Part shown: positions 9,598 through 21,628 of the stretch, piece after piece
Layout of the letters: the number at the start of each line of letters is the position of its first letter
Numbering within the stretch: the first letter of the stretch is position 1
From: Apostichopus californicus
Lineage: Eukaryota; Echinodermata; Holothuroidea; Aspidochirotida; Stichopodidae
Assembly: GCA_020650975.1 (NCBI GenBank)
Contig: JAIPMN010037389.1
Location: forward strand, 1-41,648
Length of the DNA stretch: 41,648 bases
Direction: 5' to 3'
Notes under the pieces: generated by a model
The model's input: only the letters and a program-made list of their open reading frames with translations
What the model was told of the DNA's origin: nothing
Databases searched by the model: none
Position numbers and translations under genes: made by a program

Positions 9598-12312
9598 TTT
9601 AAAGTGTAGAAAGTTTGAATTTGCTAACAGATAATTGTGTTTGATTTGATTTTGGTAGAGGTCAAAGGTCAGCTGAGATCAACAGAGGTCAAACACTGTT
9701 TTGATGGAAGGAAAACCAAGAGGATTGTAAGTGCCTGTTTGAAATACACAGTTTCAGTCTGGTATGGTCATTAATGTGTTGCTTGTCTGTAGTCCATAGT
9801 GTAAATTAATAGTTTAATACATATCATGTAGTTAATTAAGTTCACATGGTTATACCTCAACATACATTGCATGGTCAACTTTCTATGGTTGGTTGAGAGA
9901 CTTTAAGGTCAGGTTAAAAGCATATCCAAACTTACAATACAACATAATACCCACATATGGTAGAACTAAAACAAGGTTGGAAACTTGATCACCACATATA
10001 TCCAATGTTTGCAGTGGCATGTACAAGATGACCCCCCCCCCCCCCGCGCCCACTCCTATTGCTTAGTCAGGGTCATGTACTGTAGCTTATATACCCCATC
10101 AGCATTCAATAAAATAATTGTGGCAAGGTATCACAATGCACAGTTGCGTTCATGTTATTCTATTACTTTCTTAACATAGTTAGAATTGAATGTGTGATCT
10201 GGGGTCAGAAAACTTCACCATAGCTTTTTTTTTTCAATTTCTCAGCAACCAGTGGAACCTTTACAAAACCACAGTTTCCATAATGCTTGTTTTAACAATA
10301 TATTTGTTTTGCACAAACTTTAATAAAGTTAATTTTGTTCTTTAAAATTCCTTTTGACCAAGTTTATATATGTGATCATTACAACTGCAATGTAAAAATT
10401 GTGCGATTGATTATACAGATACATGGGCCAATTTTCATCAAATATGTCAACCAAGTTTCATGTTTTTTTTCCAAATGTGCCTTGAATTTGAAAAACTCTA
10501 ACTGAAATTGAAAAAGAAAAACATTTTTTTAAATGGAAAGATAAGTCTTTCTTTTGCCAAGTGTTGCTCATGTGTTGTGATACAGAAAAGTACATCTGTT
10601 CATGTTCCACTATCCTTAACTGGTAGATAAATCTTATTATCTGCAGGTTATGGTTGTTCTTGAGAATATATTCTGTAAAGGCATCATATCTGTTTTTGTT
10701 TTTGGTTACTGATTTGGCTAGTGATAGCAGGGAAAAATGCGAACGAGTGAGAGTACATGCTAATGTGTAAATTTACTGATTAACTTCACTACCGTCTAAC
10801 ATGTAAATGTACTAGCCAATACATAATTTGACTACCTTAGAAGCCTGTATCTTTACTAGCCATGATGAATTAAATCATGGTACTACCCTTACTTATTTTA
10901 GTGAGCATTCCAGTTTCTGTTGTATTGATAGCTGGATTTCCATTTTGTGCAAACATGTAAGCTTTTTGAACTACTAAGCCAATAATTTGTTATTCAATAG
11001 ATGAGGGTCATAATAAATCCTTTATTGGTAATGACAAAAACAATACACTCAAAAAAATAGAAATACACGGCCCACTGTCGAAAAACAATAATCAAGTATA
11101 ACCTTTGCCTCTGTCGAAATCTTCAAAAAGTTCAAATATGTTGTTGCTACACTTGCTACTGTCCTGAGATCGGTGTAGACTGTTTTAAGTCGCGTGAGAT
11201 AAGTGCTACTACCCTAGATAGAAAGAGTTACTACTCCAACAAGTGACAATAAAGCGAATACTCAAGGCTATGAGAAACGAATTAATATTGACAAACCATT
11301 AATTCCTTCGTAAAAATATGAAATGAAAGCCGTAGTCGATTATTATCAACTAAAACATGTGGCACCGATTGTTAACTCACATATAAACATAATTACGTGG
11401 TTTCTTGGAGGGTGGAATGAAATACCAAAACATTTAATGAACCGACTTGTTTGATTAATAACCTAAAATATGTTTGTGATTGATTTCCTGGGCAAAGTAT
11501 AGCGAACGTCCGCAGCATAGTATTATTACAGTTCACTTGTAATATGAGGCTAAACCAAGTGTTGATACATACACATACATATAACCCAATATTATTTGTA
11601 TGCTATAATATTACAATTGAAGGTATCAATGTTCGGCATTCTATACATAAATCGAGGGCATAAATCGAAGGCATTAATTGAAGGCGTAGTCAATGAATGA
11701 ACTGTTAAACAGTTTTAAACTGTATAATACCGACAGGCAATACTCTGAGACTCGGAACGCTGAGACGTAAATTAACAACATTTTGTGGAAAACGGTGTTT
11801 TTATCAAGTACATTTAAACCGAAAATTAAGGTCGTTAGAATTATAATATTTCAATATGTCGAATAATCTACAGTGTTAATTAGACACATTGTGTGCATAC
11901 TTATGCACCGAAATCACATTACTTACACATTTTATGTAACACCTATAATACGAATTACATATTGAGCAGTTTCTCATAGTTTGTCTTTTGGAAAGGGAAC
12001 AGCAATATAGTTTACATTCACATTAAGGTTAAATAATGGATATAAACTCATTATTCTCTCCGTTAAAGACAGTTTTTCATAAAGAACGGTTAGCAATTTT
12101 AACCTATATCCCACTGTTATACTATGACAATTGGTTAATCTTTATTTAAGGTGTTATGGTATTGTTACATCCAAAACAACCTGTTCTTTACAGAAATTGC
12201 TTAGAATGTACATTGACAATGAAATACGCGCTATATGACGTTTTCCTGTTATTTTAACAATAAAGCCTAGTTGTTATGTTGTACAAACGGCGTGCTACGG
12301 TTACTGACTTAC
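9598..12312 (-). other. Module 4 a-b intron, exon a-proximal part
   Basis: From about 11700 the sequence aligns with 20940-21508 of module 3 (shared gctgagacgtaa/gctaagacgtaa, aacaacattttgtg-like runs and the exon-flanking sequence), so this end is ancestral. The part at 9598-11200 is AT-rich with a C-rich run at 10028-10045 and a T-run, and I see no gene in it. Confidence 0.45.
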
Positions 12313-12432
12313 GTCATGGTAAGATGCGTTCTCCAGAAGCTTTATAGTACATCTCTGTAGTAACTCACTGTCATGGCGGAAGATATTCACGCTTTCTGTG
12401 CATACACGCTTGACTGTATCTACATCATCAAC
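12313..12432 (-). CDS. Module 4 exon a (40 codons)
   Basis: Acceptor ataccatcag before GTTGATG and donor CATGAC before gtaagtcag are phase 0 on both sides. The peptide is VDDVDTVKRVCTESVNIFRH followed by DSELLQRCTIKLLENASYHD. It is the closest relative of exon a of module 3. To reach exon b at 1069 the transcript must cross an 11.2-kb intron, the largest in the array and filled with inserted DNA. If that intron disrupts splicing, module 4 could be non-functional, but the exon itself shows no damage. Confidence 0.84.
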
Positions 12433-14154
12433 CTGATGGTATAAAATAAATATAATGTAAGCTGAATTAAATTTAAATTTTATTATACTAAATAGTATTA
12501 GATGTACTTCATATGTCTGACTCTAGAAACTTACTCCGAATGTCTCCGAAAATAACAAATATCTCCCCAAAATATCTCTCAGAGAAGATTTGCCGAGTAA
12601 AGGTTAACATAGACAAAATATTCAATCGTTTAATTAAACGTTGTGCTTATGAGCCATTTTGTTTATATATTTATTACACATTCCATATATTATGGCAAAA
12701 ACGAAAGTTGCATTATTTCCTATCACCTGCCTTCTTGAAATAATTAATGTATTGAAAAACTAACTTCTTGTGGTTTGCCAAACTTTTTGGTATATTAAAA
12801 AAAAAAAAAACTTTACAGAAGATGAGATAATGACAAATTATTTATGATTCCGTGCTTTAAGTTGTTGTAATCAGTTAAGCAAAAATGAACTTCATTTTAA
12901 ATGTTAGAATATTTAACCGATTTAACAAATTGCATTGTTCAATTAGGGAAACGATGTCCAACTCTACATAAACCAAGTTTACAAACTTTAAAAACTATTA
13001 ATACCTATTTTAAACCACAGTTGAATTACGTGTCCCTACCGACGTGTTTTTCACCGTGCTCCCTGTAATTATGTTATTTCTGAAATATGTGATACACTTT
13101 GTGACAGTTGTTGTTACTTTGTAATGTGATGTCCATTTCTGTTTATACCGTAGTGGTTGAATGTTTATTATACTACGACAAGTTTAAGAATGTCAACTTT
13201 TCGAAAATTATTTTTTCGTTCATTATATTATCTACACTGCTTTCTTTAAAGCAGCTCGTCAGATTCTAAATTAGTAAATTTCGGTATCCACATCACACCT
13301 GTAAACACCAAATTTGTAAAGAATTGCAATATTTTCCAACAGCTAGACGGATGGGATAGAGGTTGGGTGTTTTTCAGGTTTTGTTCTGTAAGTTTATTTC
13401 AACGACCGCAATTAACTTCAGTTTAATCTGTTTAATTTGTTTGGTTGTCAAAGTTTACAAATCTGCTGGTATTCTTAAGATAAGACTACAATTTATCAAA
13501 CGAAGATGCCCTTCCAGGTTTTTTTTTACCAAACGAATTTTCAATCAGTTATAAAATGTATTCTACCAGGAAATGCTGGCAAAATGAAAAGTCGTCATTG
13601 CTTTCGCTCGCGTGTATTTTTTAATCATATATTTCTCTAATCATTTTGAAAATAAAACAAATACTATTCAATGTTATTTTCAGAACTGTTTTATATCGAC
13701 CATAGAAGAAGGCAAATCGAAAACGGTCTTTACACTGTATTTAAGACATGAAACATGCAAGTTCATTAGCAGTCTCCGTACATATATACATATTGTAGCG
13801 AGATTGTTGTTGGAAGGGAATGGTTTTATGTTGTGTTTCTCAAACATCATTATGTATTGGTTATGTACCATGACCAATATATGTTTTATGGGATAATTTC
13901 TGTAGGAATCTGAGCATGATATACTCGTAATTTTATTGCCAATACTTACATCTTGTACTTATGATCATGGTTTTGCTGTGATAACAATATTCAACACAAG
14001 GGGTATTGAGTGTGGGGCCAAACTACTATTTATATGGAATCTTTTTTCGTTCCTCTTTGTACGAACAAAATGTGCTTGTAGTGACAATTGGTTGACAAAG
14101 TAGATACAACAAGAAACCACAATAACAGAAAAACTATATATATACAAAATATAC
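12433..14154 (-). other. Module 3 exon d to module 4 exon a intron
   Basis: It is paralogous along most of its length to 21629-23551. Shared stretches include cgaagatgcccttccaggt against cgaagacgcccttccaggt near 13500/22490. No exon or other gene was found. It includes a run of 14 A at about 12790. Confidence 0.6.
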
Positions 14155-14207
14155 CTCCCAAAGACCGGATTGAAGATTCAAACTGTAGCCGTAGTTACTC
14201 CAGGACA
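14155..14207 (-). CDS. Module 3 exon d (2 nt + 17 codons)
   Basis: Acceptor tgtcatcttag before TGTCCTGG and donor TGGGAG before gtatatttt. The peptide is (V)SWSNYGYSLNLQSGLWE. It differs from exon d of module 2 at only a few residues (F/S, S/G, D/N, I/L, K/E). A SINE lies about 150 bp upstream of the acceptor, in the same relative place as in module 2. Confidence 0.78.
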
Positions 14208-14350
14208 CTAAGATGACAGAAATGTAAACTCATGTAAGAGATTTAACAATAATACGAAAATATTCATCTACAGAAAACAATGTTAAAACAATAGAAGTAA
14301 GAAAGGAATAGATGTGTTTGTGGAACTGACATGAAATTCATTCTTCCTTA

Positions 14351-14400
14351 TATGTATATACACACACACACTCACGCACGCACGCACACGCATGTATATA
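14351..14400. repeat. CA/CACG-rich microsatellite
   Basis: Alternating CA units with interspersed ACGC, bounded by tatgtatata on both sides. The same structure with different interruptions is found at 23751-23800, so it predates the duplication. Confidence 0.85.
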
Positions 14401-14484
14401 TGAAGAGGAACACCGGATGCATGTGTATGACAGATACATATTAAGTATATAAATATCAAACACACCAGAAAAATCCCACTTCAC

Positions 14485-14514
14485 GACCGGTTCCGTACTC
14501 CTGGGACTCATCAG
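14485..14514 (-). ncRNA. Hammerhead-ribozyme-like core in SINE copy 1
   Basis: The minus strand reads CTGATGAGTCCC, then AGGAGTAC, then GGAACCGGTC. CTGATGA matches the invariant hammerhead CUGAUGA. ACC/GGT followed by C fits a minimal stem III with a UC cleavage site. The second catalytic box should be GAAA and here reads GGAA, and stem II (GT...AC) is weak. This copy is therefore probably inactive even if the family was once a ribozyme. Confidence 0.4.
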
Positions 14515-14916
14515 GAGATGGTAGGAATCGGACACCGGACTTTTGTGTCACAGACTGAAGTCCGTACCAATCGGCCACAGTGAATTTACTTGTATGAATG
14601 CGTAAAATCTGGCTTTGTATAAACTGTCAATGATGGTGTATCACCCAGGTGTTATGATAATTCACAGTGTACGCGTGGTGTTGCTTTTGAATCAGACAAT
14701 GGACACATAATTGCTACTTTTACGAATGTGTAGCAACTTCCGTTACTATCATCTTAGTCACTATGAGACATTTTCTAATTTAAAGAAATACAATATGTTA
14801 AACTAACGACTGAACAAAAAATTACAGGATTTTTGGGTGACAAGGACGAATGTGAGAAGTCCTGATAAACTCAAATATTAAATAATCACTGACTAAATTT
14901 GGAGATATAGGCATAC

Positions 14917-14993
14917 CTTTAATCTTTGTAAATTGCAGCCCTGCAGGAATTGACTCCGAAGAGAATGTAAGAGGCAACAGACAGCCATCGAAC
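14917..14993 (-). CDS. Module 3 exon c (25 codons between split codons)
   Basis: Acceptor ttacttaaaag before GTTCGATG and donor AAAG before gtatgcc. The peptide is FDGCLLPLTFSSESIPAGLQ then FTKIK. Together with exon d it yields TKIKVSWSNY, a plausible fourth strand of the repeat. It is 77 bases long and phase 2 to 1 like its paralogues. Confidence 0.82.
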
Positions 14994-15263
14994 CTTTTAA
15001 GTAAAAATAAAGAATTGCAAGCAAAATTTTACAAATTAACACGGTAATCTAGCGGGAAAACTATCATAACAACACATCTTCGTCAAACATATTGAACATA
15101 ACTTTTGGAAAGGACTGAAAATAAGAATAGTTTTACACTAAATATCGCTCGGTTGTTATGCACCGTCAAGGGCATACCATGAAATATGCCTAGGTGGTTC
15201 CTTAAAAATATACTTATATATAAGATAGCATCACGCAGTTCAATTAATTATGTATGTTTATGT

Positions 15264-16712
15264 GAAGGAATCCGTGCGTTCCATGGCAAATAGCCATGAG
15301 TCATTTCCGGCTCGAACAAAGGGTTCATGTGTGTTACGCAATATAGCCAGCTGGGAAATAGCTCAGTTAGCATGCCCACTATATATTTTACTACGAATCT
15401 GCAAGCACGAATAGTTTACCAAAAGTTTTTGTTTTAAGTAATTAAGGAGCATGTGATGCATTTGGACACTCACATTGTTGACGCTTGGAGGTAAATATAT
15501 CTTTCATTTACCTGTTAAGTTCTTGTAGCACTGGAGTTATTCAGTGATCGTATATTTTATTTAATATTATCGACCATTTTCGTATCGGTAAAGCTTGGCT
15601 AGGGTCCGCTATCCTACTGTACAGGTTATGCCAGGAGAGGGGAGCCCTATTCTAACGTTATGTTGAGTAGACATACTGTGGGTTACATATACTTATATTT
15701 AACTTGTTTTATTGAAGATGTATCTTTATATATAATCTACAGGGTTACCTAAGGGTCGATTTCACATTAATATTTTAAAGGAATGTAATACTTAAGAGAT
15801 AATTCTAAGAGCCAGTTACGTAAGAGGCTCACATACACGAGGTGGGGATTATGTTCTGGGAGAGCGCCCTCTGTTTCTACTAAGATGGCGGCGCCCATGT
15901 AACGTTACATTTATAATATTGTATATGTATACAGGTAAGGTTCTTAACGTGTAGTTACCTAACGTAACATAACAGCATAGGCTCATCATGTGCATCTTTA
16001 TTTCTAAGTGGCTTTTCTATATTATCAGTATTCTCTTTATTTTACTTTTAACCATTAAGACTTAAGAGGTATGTTCTCTTATCACATTTAAGGTCATGAC
16101 TACCCACTTAAAGGGATAGTACAGTTATAGCTTTAAAGTGATAGTGTGCCTAATAGTTAAGATATTTTCCTTCCCTTTGACCAAATTCAATGGTTCGTAT
16201 TAATTTCGCCATGCACTATCTGAGTTAGTATTGTTTTACTAAAATGTTATAACTTAAAGCAGTATATATGTTTGGTAGTTAAGCCGTATACGGACAATAT
16301 CCTTTTGTTTAGTATTAAGTTGTTGTTATTGACAGACGTGTCAGGGACGTAATAGTCGCAGCTGCTTGTACTTTGTATTATTATACGTTGAATTAATACC
16401 GCTGCTAGTTAAGTTGGAGATATCATAAAGATGTCAGTGCATGTACACCTTTTTGGCCTTGGTTTTAGGTGACGTTGATATTTTGCCTCTAGAGTGCGTA
16501 TATACTGTATAGTCATATTTCCTATTTTTCACTTTTACTTCTTTCTTCTCTTTGCAGTGTGTCAGGGGGTTTCTTTTGATTCTTACCCACTGCCCTCTTG
16601 ATTTTACCAATTATCTATCCAATTTCATGTTTGAATACATGTTGCCACCAGACCATTGGTGAAACACAATCAAACCTGTTATGTTGTTTATTCTGTCTAC
16701 TACATCCTCACA
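15264..16712. mobile_element. 1.45-kb insertion in module 3 b-c intron, family unknown
   Basis: Paralogous sequence in module 2 runs straight from the equivalent of 15235 to that of 16720 (near 24640-24680), so about 1.45 kb is extra here. The 7-base tttatgt occurs at both edges (15257-15263 and 16713-16719), a candidate target duplication. Inside are aagatggcggcgcc (15883-15896), which resembles a YY1-type site, and a tRNA box A-like tagctcagttag at 15359-15370 without a properly spaced box B. No protein frame was seen. Confidence 0.5.
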
Positions 16713-18910
16713 TTTATGTCTATCCTAAACTGAAGTAAGATGAATGAGCTAGAAGGTTTTCAAATGGAAGAACGGGCCAAATATCGCACACCTTACTAAA
16801 TTACACATATTAAGCAAAACAAAACAATGTCCAATAGTAGCCATTATATTTCAAGTAAGAGATTTAACCAGCACTAAATAATTAACCTACAGTGAAGCAT
16901 TGGAGTCGGTATTAGCTACCTTTTTATTGGGGGGAGGGGTAAAGTTATATTTAACACGTACATTTCTTTAAATATATATGAAATCTTCCAATTTATTTTG
17001 TGTAACTTGTCATGTACACTGCATTTTAAAGTATCGTGTGATAAATCGCTTTACTTCCTTCTGTTCTCTACAGTAGTACTGTCTTTCTCCTCATTTATGT
17101 TTACCAGTCTATCGTAAGTTCTCTTCACACTGTAAACAATGTGATTTTTTTCTGTAAACTCAACACGAATGGACATAAACGTTTCTCAACGTTCTTGATT
17201 AAAAATACTTCTTTAAGAAAGAAAATGAAATATATCTTTAGAAAATAAAATGTTGGACAACTGAATGTCCCCAAGACATTCGGAATCACAACCTTTCCAT
17301 TCATGATGGTCATTTACCAAGGACACTTGTTGCTTTTCGCCTACATAGATGTACATATCAGTTCAAATACACAATGGCTAACCCCTACTTGATTTATCTC
17401 GTTAAGTTTTCAGCGAAAGAATCTAATTCATTATTCATTGCAGTTTCATAATTTTAGACCCAGATTCTTTTTCTATTACTTAAATGGTTTAAGGCCCTAT
17501 TCCTCTGAAACACTTTTACTTTTCATTGCTTGGCGACCACAAACCTTTGCTATAGTATAGTGATGGCGATCGACCTTATATGAGAAAATAAAGAATCACG
17601 TCATTATCTTTACACAGTCCGTTGCAGATTTGTTGGCTGTATAATGGGTATTAGGGGAATATATTTCGGCAACAGGAGGCATTAACTACATAATGAATAT
17701 TATATCGAGGCTTCCATTGGCGTCAGATTCGATGCCTTGTTACTATACAGTTAGAACACGTAAAATGTGACGTGATCCGTGGTACTACCAACGTAATGTG
17801 TTTAATAACCATTTCAGTTCATTGTGATAAGAAAATTCAGTAACATGTTTGGTCACTATGGATTAAACCTCTAGTGTTCCGGAAACATCAGTAACGCTTA
17901 AATTAACAACCATGAGAACCAACAAAGAAAGCATGGTATTTCCAATCGTTATGCCATTTAACACTTTATTCGGCATCAGAGGTAATTTTGCTGTTTGCTA
18001 AAATGCTTTTATTTCGCGCCCTTGACACAAACTATTATAATAATTGCTTTCACACCGCATACATTTAAACATATAATTCATATCACTCCTGCTGACAACA
18101 ATGCGGAAACCTGATCTTATCTTCAAAATATGTTTCATATTCATATATAGAAACACTTGATGCATTAGATTAGCTCAAATTTTGTGGAAACAAATGAAAT
18201 GCAACTGATTAGCCGACACAGTTGTTGTTATTTTTCGAAAAAATTCTAACATCTTCGTAAATGTTATACTATCTCACATAGTGTACAAAACCCACTCGTC
18301 TACTTCGTTCACCATCAGTTTCGTAACAGCAATGTTGTGTTAATAGACAGATGATAAAGATTTCGTTTCGTTTTCCATTCCGACACGTTTACCCTTAGAA
18401 GTGGCTCACAATTATTTGTATTAATGTAATTATTTTAAGAATATCTTACAATCTTGACAATTATTGGCAATTCATTGCCTAACGTTAAAACTCTACGTAA
18501 AATAGCAGTGTAGGTTAACGCTATTTGGTGTGCTGTTCATCTTCAATTTGCTGCTAGCGACAAGCCCAATATGGCTTCTATGTACAATTTATGTGATACA
18601 CACCTGTTAACGAAATCGGTAAATGGCTGGAAGAAATATATGTGTAAAAACCCAAATATAATTAAAAACAAAACCAAAAGCACAAAGTATGTAATCAAAT
18701 ACCAATGACATCGTCATTACAATGCACATTTATCGTGACATTCCGTTTCGTATATAGAAAGGCTATTAACTATGTTACACACATACAGTTTTGCCTTCAT
18801 TAACGGATCGGTTGTGTAAATGTTTGATTTCGGATACCATAAACATACCAACCAAAGTATATGTTACGTATAGCATAGTCACACTCTATTAACACCGGTA
18901 AATACTACAT

Positions 18911-18954
18911 CTGTCTATTCCAGTCTATTCCAGTCTATTCCAGTCTATTCCAGT
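18911..18954. repeat. 10-bp minisatellite (CTATTCCAGT-type), four copies
   Basis: Four tandem cagtctattc-type units. The paralogous site in module 2 (about 30361-30374) has a single ctgtctattcca, so the array expanded after the duplication. Confidence 0.92.
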
Positions 18955-19158
18955 AATTGTACAAACGTACAACTGATATGATACACTAGCCCATATACCA
19001 ATACTAAATGAAATCGAATAATTACCGAAATAAACTTGTAGATAATTTGTGTTGCCGTCATTAATCGTGAAGTTATCTGTGTGATTGTAAAGTTCGTATA
19101 TTCTCAATGAATGTGTCGTACAGATACAGGTTGATACGTTACTCATTGTAATACTCAC

Positions 19159-19364
19159 TCCAGCCCCTCCAACATATGTGACTGTTGTACAAACATCAAT
19201 ATGTCAACAAATTCTGTCTCTGTCATTTCTCTTCCTTCTTCCGTATCTATCAGTACCTTCTTTACTGATGCAAGACATGACAGATGTAGCCCTGACTCTA
19301 GGATGAAATTACCAGCATCAATCTTACTGAAGGACTTTTTCAGATGCAGACAGGTGATGGGTAT
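19159..19364 (-). CDS. Module 3 exon b, core exon (68 codons + 2 nt)
   Basis: The acceptor is ttcttccttcag before ATACCC and the donor is CTGGA before gtgagtatt. The peptide starts IPITCLHLKKSFSKIDAGNF, includes ILESGLHLSCLASVKKVLI, and has the core GREMTETEFVDILMFVQ with one V-to-F change. It ends QSHMLEGL(E). The reading frame continues a short way into the intron on the acceptor side, so the splice site is set by homology with the other three copies. It joins to exon c at 14993 to give LEGLE-FDGC. Confidence 0.88.
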
Positions 19365-21508
19365 CTGAAGGAAGAAAATAAATATACATGATAGTTGAAT
19401 TATATTTTGCTCAATATTATATTGATTATGCATTTATATTAATATTATTCACTGCCCGATACTGACTGTTAAGGTCTGCTTGTCTACTTCAGTACTGATA
19501 CGAACCATTATCACATCATCACGATGGTACGACATTTTCTAAATTGAGCCAATTCGAGAAGATACCAGAATTCGGGTGAATGAAAGTAACTTTGGAAACG
19601 TTACAGATCTAGCTCCCAAAGCACACGTTATGGTATATCGCAATAACGCATGGTAATATACAATTTGTATCAGAAACTTGACCGTCGTAACGATTTATAT
19701 ACAAACCAAACGCGGACTTCAATTAACCAAATTACTCAGGTTTTAAAAATGGTTATTCACATAAGGCTCCTGTTGATATTGCAAATTAGTATTCAACACG
19801 GTGCTAACGTTACCTATGGATTATATTCACAACTACTTCTGGGGATCATTCAGAATTTCTTGTAATAAGTTAACTCAATATACGTTTGGTGTTGATTATG
19901 GAGACAGTATCATGAAAAAACTTATTATTCTGTAGTGTCGGGTCGTTCAGTTTCACTGCAATAAGTTTCTTCAAGACATATTCTACAAAGATATTTAATA
20001 CTTTTAGATTGGTTATGACGATTGTCAGCAAGGTAAAATATTGCAAACCGACATTGATATGAAAAACACAGCAATTTCTAAAGCAATCGATTGGAATATA
20101 CAATTTTATTTGGACTGCCAATAATCATATCATTGCAAGCCGACCAGTTTTCCTATTATATCCAACTAATAAAGTTATATCCCAAAAACCGCTGATCCCC
20201 GTCACTCCCGCGGTTTTTCGGCTGTGAAAAAATGCGCCCATAAGCCAGTGGCGCCAATTTCCGTATTATATGCGAAGCTCTAGAGCGGCCGGTACGAAAC
20301 TGACACGATAAAATTGTATATCCTAAATAATATGGAATAATTTAGTTATATAAGTATACATTTTTCTGGAGTATAAGTTAAGCATAAGTGTCATGTATAT
20401 ATAGATGTACATACGCATACGTAGATGTATCTCTTCATGGCCATTTTGTTTTCTGAGACCGGCTTCAATGACTAGCTGAGCAAGTGTTCTTTGCACAAAA
20501 AATCCAACCAAAGCAATAACACAAAAGCGACAAAAACAACAACAACAATAACACAAGCAACAAAAACAAGTCTGCATACCGAAACACATAGGAAGATATT
20601 TCCCATTGGGTGATTACACTGTTATCGGGTTTTAGTGCAAGGGTTGACATCCAGGGCACCCGATACACACAAACAACACATTTACTATACTGTAAATCTT
20701 TAAGTTTTGTACCACAGCAAAAACTTAATCATGCTATAAATCGGTAGCATGTGCTATTAGGACTACAGTAAGAAGTGAGGATATGTGTAATTATGTTGAT
20801 ATATACAAATGTTTATGCCAATTTAGCACTTGTATGCAAGCAAATATATCGCGAGTATAAATGATTTGAAGTATAGTCCTTTTTAGTCAATTCTAGTTCG
20901 TAGTGAACTTAAAAAAAGAGTAGTTTAACGGTAGATTACCTGCAGTCGGGACATCTGCGCTAAGACGTAATATAACAACAGTTTGTGAAAAACGGCTCTA
21001 TGTTTAAACGAGTACATTCAAACCACGAATACAGGTCTTTGTAATTCTAATATGTCAATATATCTAGCAACTTACATGGTTAATTAGACACAATATGTGC
21101 ATAATTTTCTAAATCACATAAACCAACACATTTATGTAACACCTTCACTGTGACACGCAAATCGAACAGTGTCCAAAGGTATGTCAATTGAAACAAACAA
21201 ACAAAAAGCAGTAATGACGTGTAATTTTACATTTAGAGAAAGGTTAAGTATTGGATATCAAATAATAATTTCACCGTTCAACTACGTTCAACATATTCAA
21301 CTGCATTGAATTATTATTCTATGACAAATAGTTAATGTTAATTTACAGTACAAATGCGCTTTTACGTCCAAACTAACTTGTTCTTTTTTAGAGAAATTGA
21401 CTTGCATGTACATAACAATGACAGCACATGTTACATAACGTCTTCCGGTTTTACTAATAACACATAATTGTTATGTAGTACAACCGCGTGTCACAGTTAC
21501 TGACTTAC
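19365..21508 (-). other. Module 3 a-b intron
   Basis: The shortest a-b intron. Parts align with the a-b introns of modules 1 and 2 (ggtgttgattatggagacagtatc against ggtgtcaattatggagataatagc near 31040) and with module 4 near 11750. A GC-richer patch at 20190-20295 (accgctgatcccc, gagcggccgg) has no counterpart that I could find. No exon was seen. Confidence 0.55.
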
Positions 21509-21628
21509 GTCATAGTTAGATGCGTTCTCCAGTATCTGTATAGTACATCTCTGTAGTAACTCACTGTCTTTGCGGCAAATATCTACGTCCTTTGTACATA
21601 GCTCCCTGACTGTATCCATATCATGAAC
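21509..21628 (-). CDS. Module 3 exon a (40 codons)
   Basis: Acceptor gatattatcag before GTTCATG and donor TATGAC before gtaagtcag are phase 0 on both sides. The peptide begins VHDMDTVRELCTKDVDICRK, then DSELLQRCTIQILENASNYD. By my count 26 of 40 residues match exon a of module 4, including the unbroken run DSELLQRCTI. This copy has an extra cysteine (DICRK) not present in the others. Confidence 0.84.

Larger units (their letters stand above)
14350..14584 (-). mobile_element. tRNA-derived SINE with hammerhead-like central domain, copy 1
   Basis: Read on the minus strand, it starts near ACTGTGGCCGATTGGTACGG. The box A-like TGGCCGATTGGTA lies at 14577-14565 and the box B-like GGTGTCCGATTCC at 14536-14524. 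This 41-base spacing is normal for a tRNA-type polymerase III promoter. A hammerhead-like block follows (14514-14485), then GTGAAGTGGGATT and an AT-rich body. The element runs into a TG/TGCG microsatellite (14351-14400) that may be its tail. The exact 3' end is not certain. Confidence 0.65.
14208..14916 (-). other. Module 3 c-d intron
   Basis: It holds the SINE listed separately and otherwise aligns with 23605-24320 (for example gaatgtgtagcaacttccgtt near 14723 and 24129). No exon was found. Confidence 0.65.
14994..19158 (-). other. Module 3 b-c intron
   Basis: Two blocks (14994-15250 and 16720-18960) align with the b-c intron of module 2. They are separated by an insertion that module 2 lacks. 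No exon was found. It ends with a 10-bp minisatellite just below the exon b side. A G-rich run (16929-16940) lies at the point where module 2 has another insertion. Confidence 0.6.

Noticed and set aside
14338..14535. Minus-strand frame with SPRSTEPVVKWDFSG, also seen at 23749-23940
   Set aside because: The similarity is due to the duplicated SINE. The translated part covers its hammerhead-like domain and microsatellite tail, with no sign of selection as protein.
15359..15400. tRNA gene or SINE from the box A-like tagctcagttag
   Set aside because: The only box B-like sequence (actacgaatct) is about 31 bases away instead of about 44, and no cloverleaf can be drawn.
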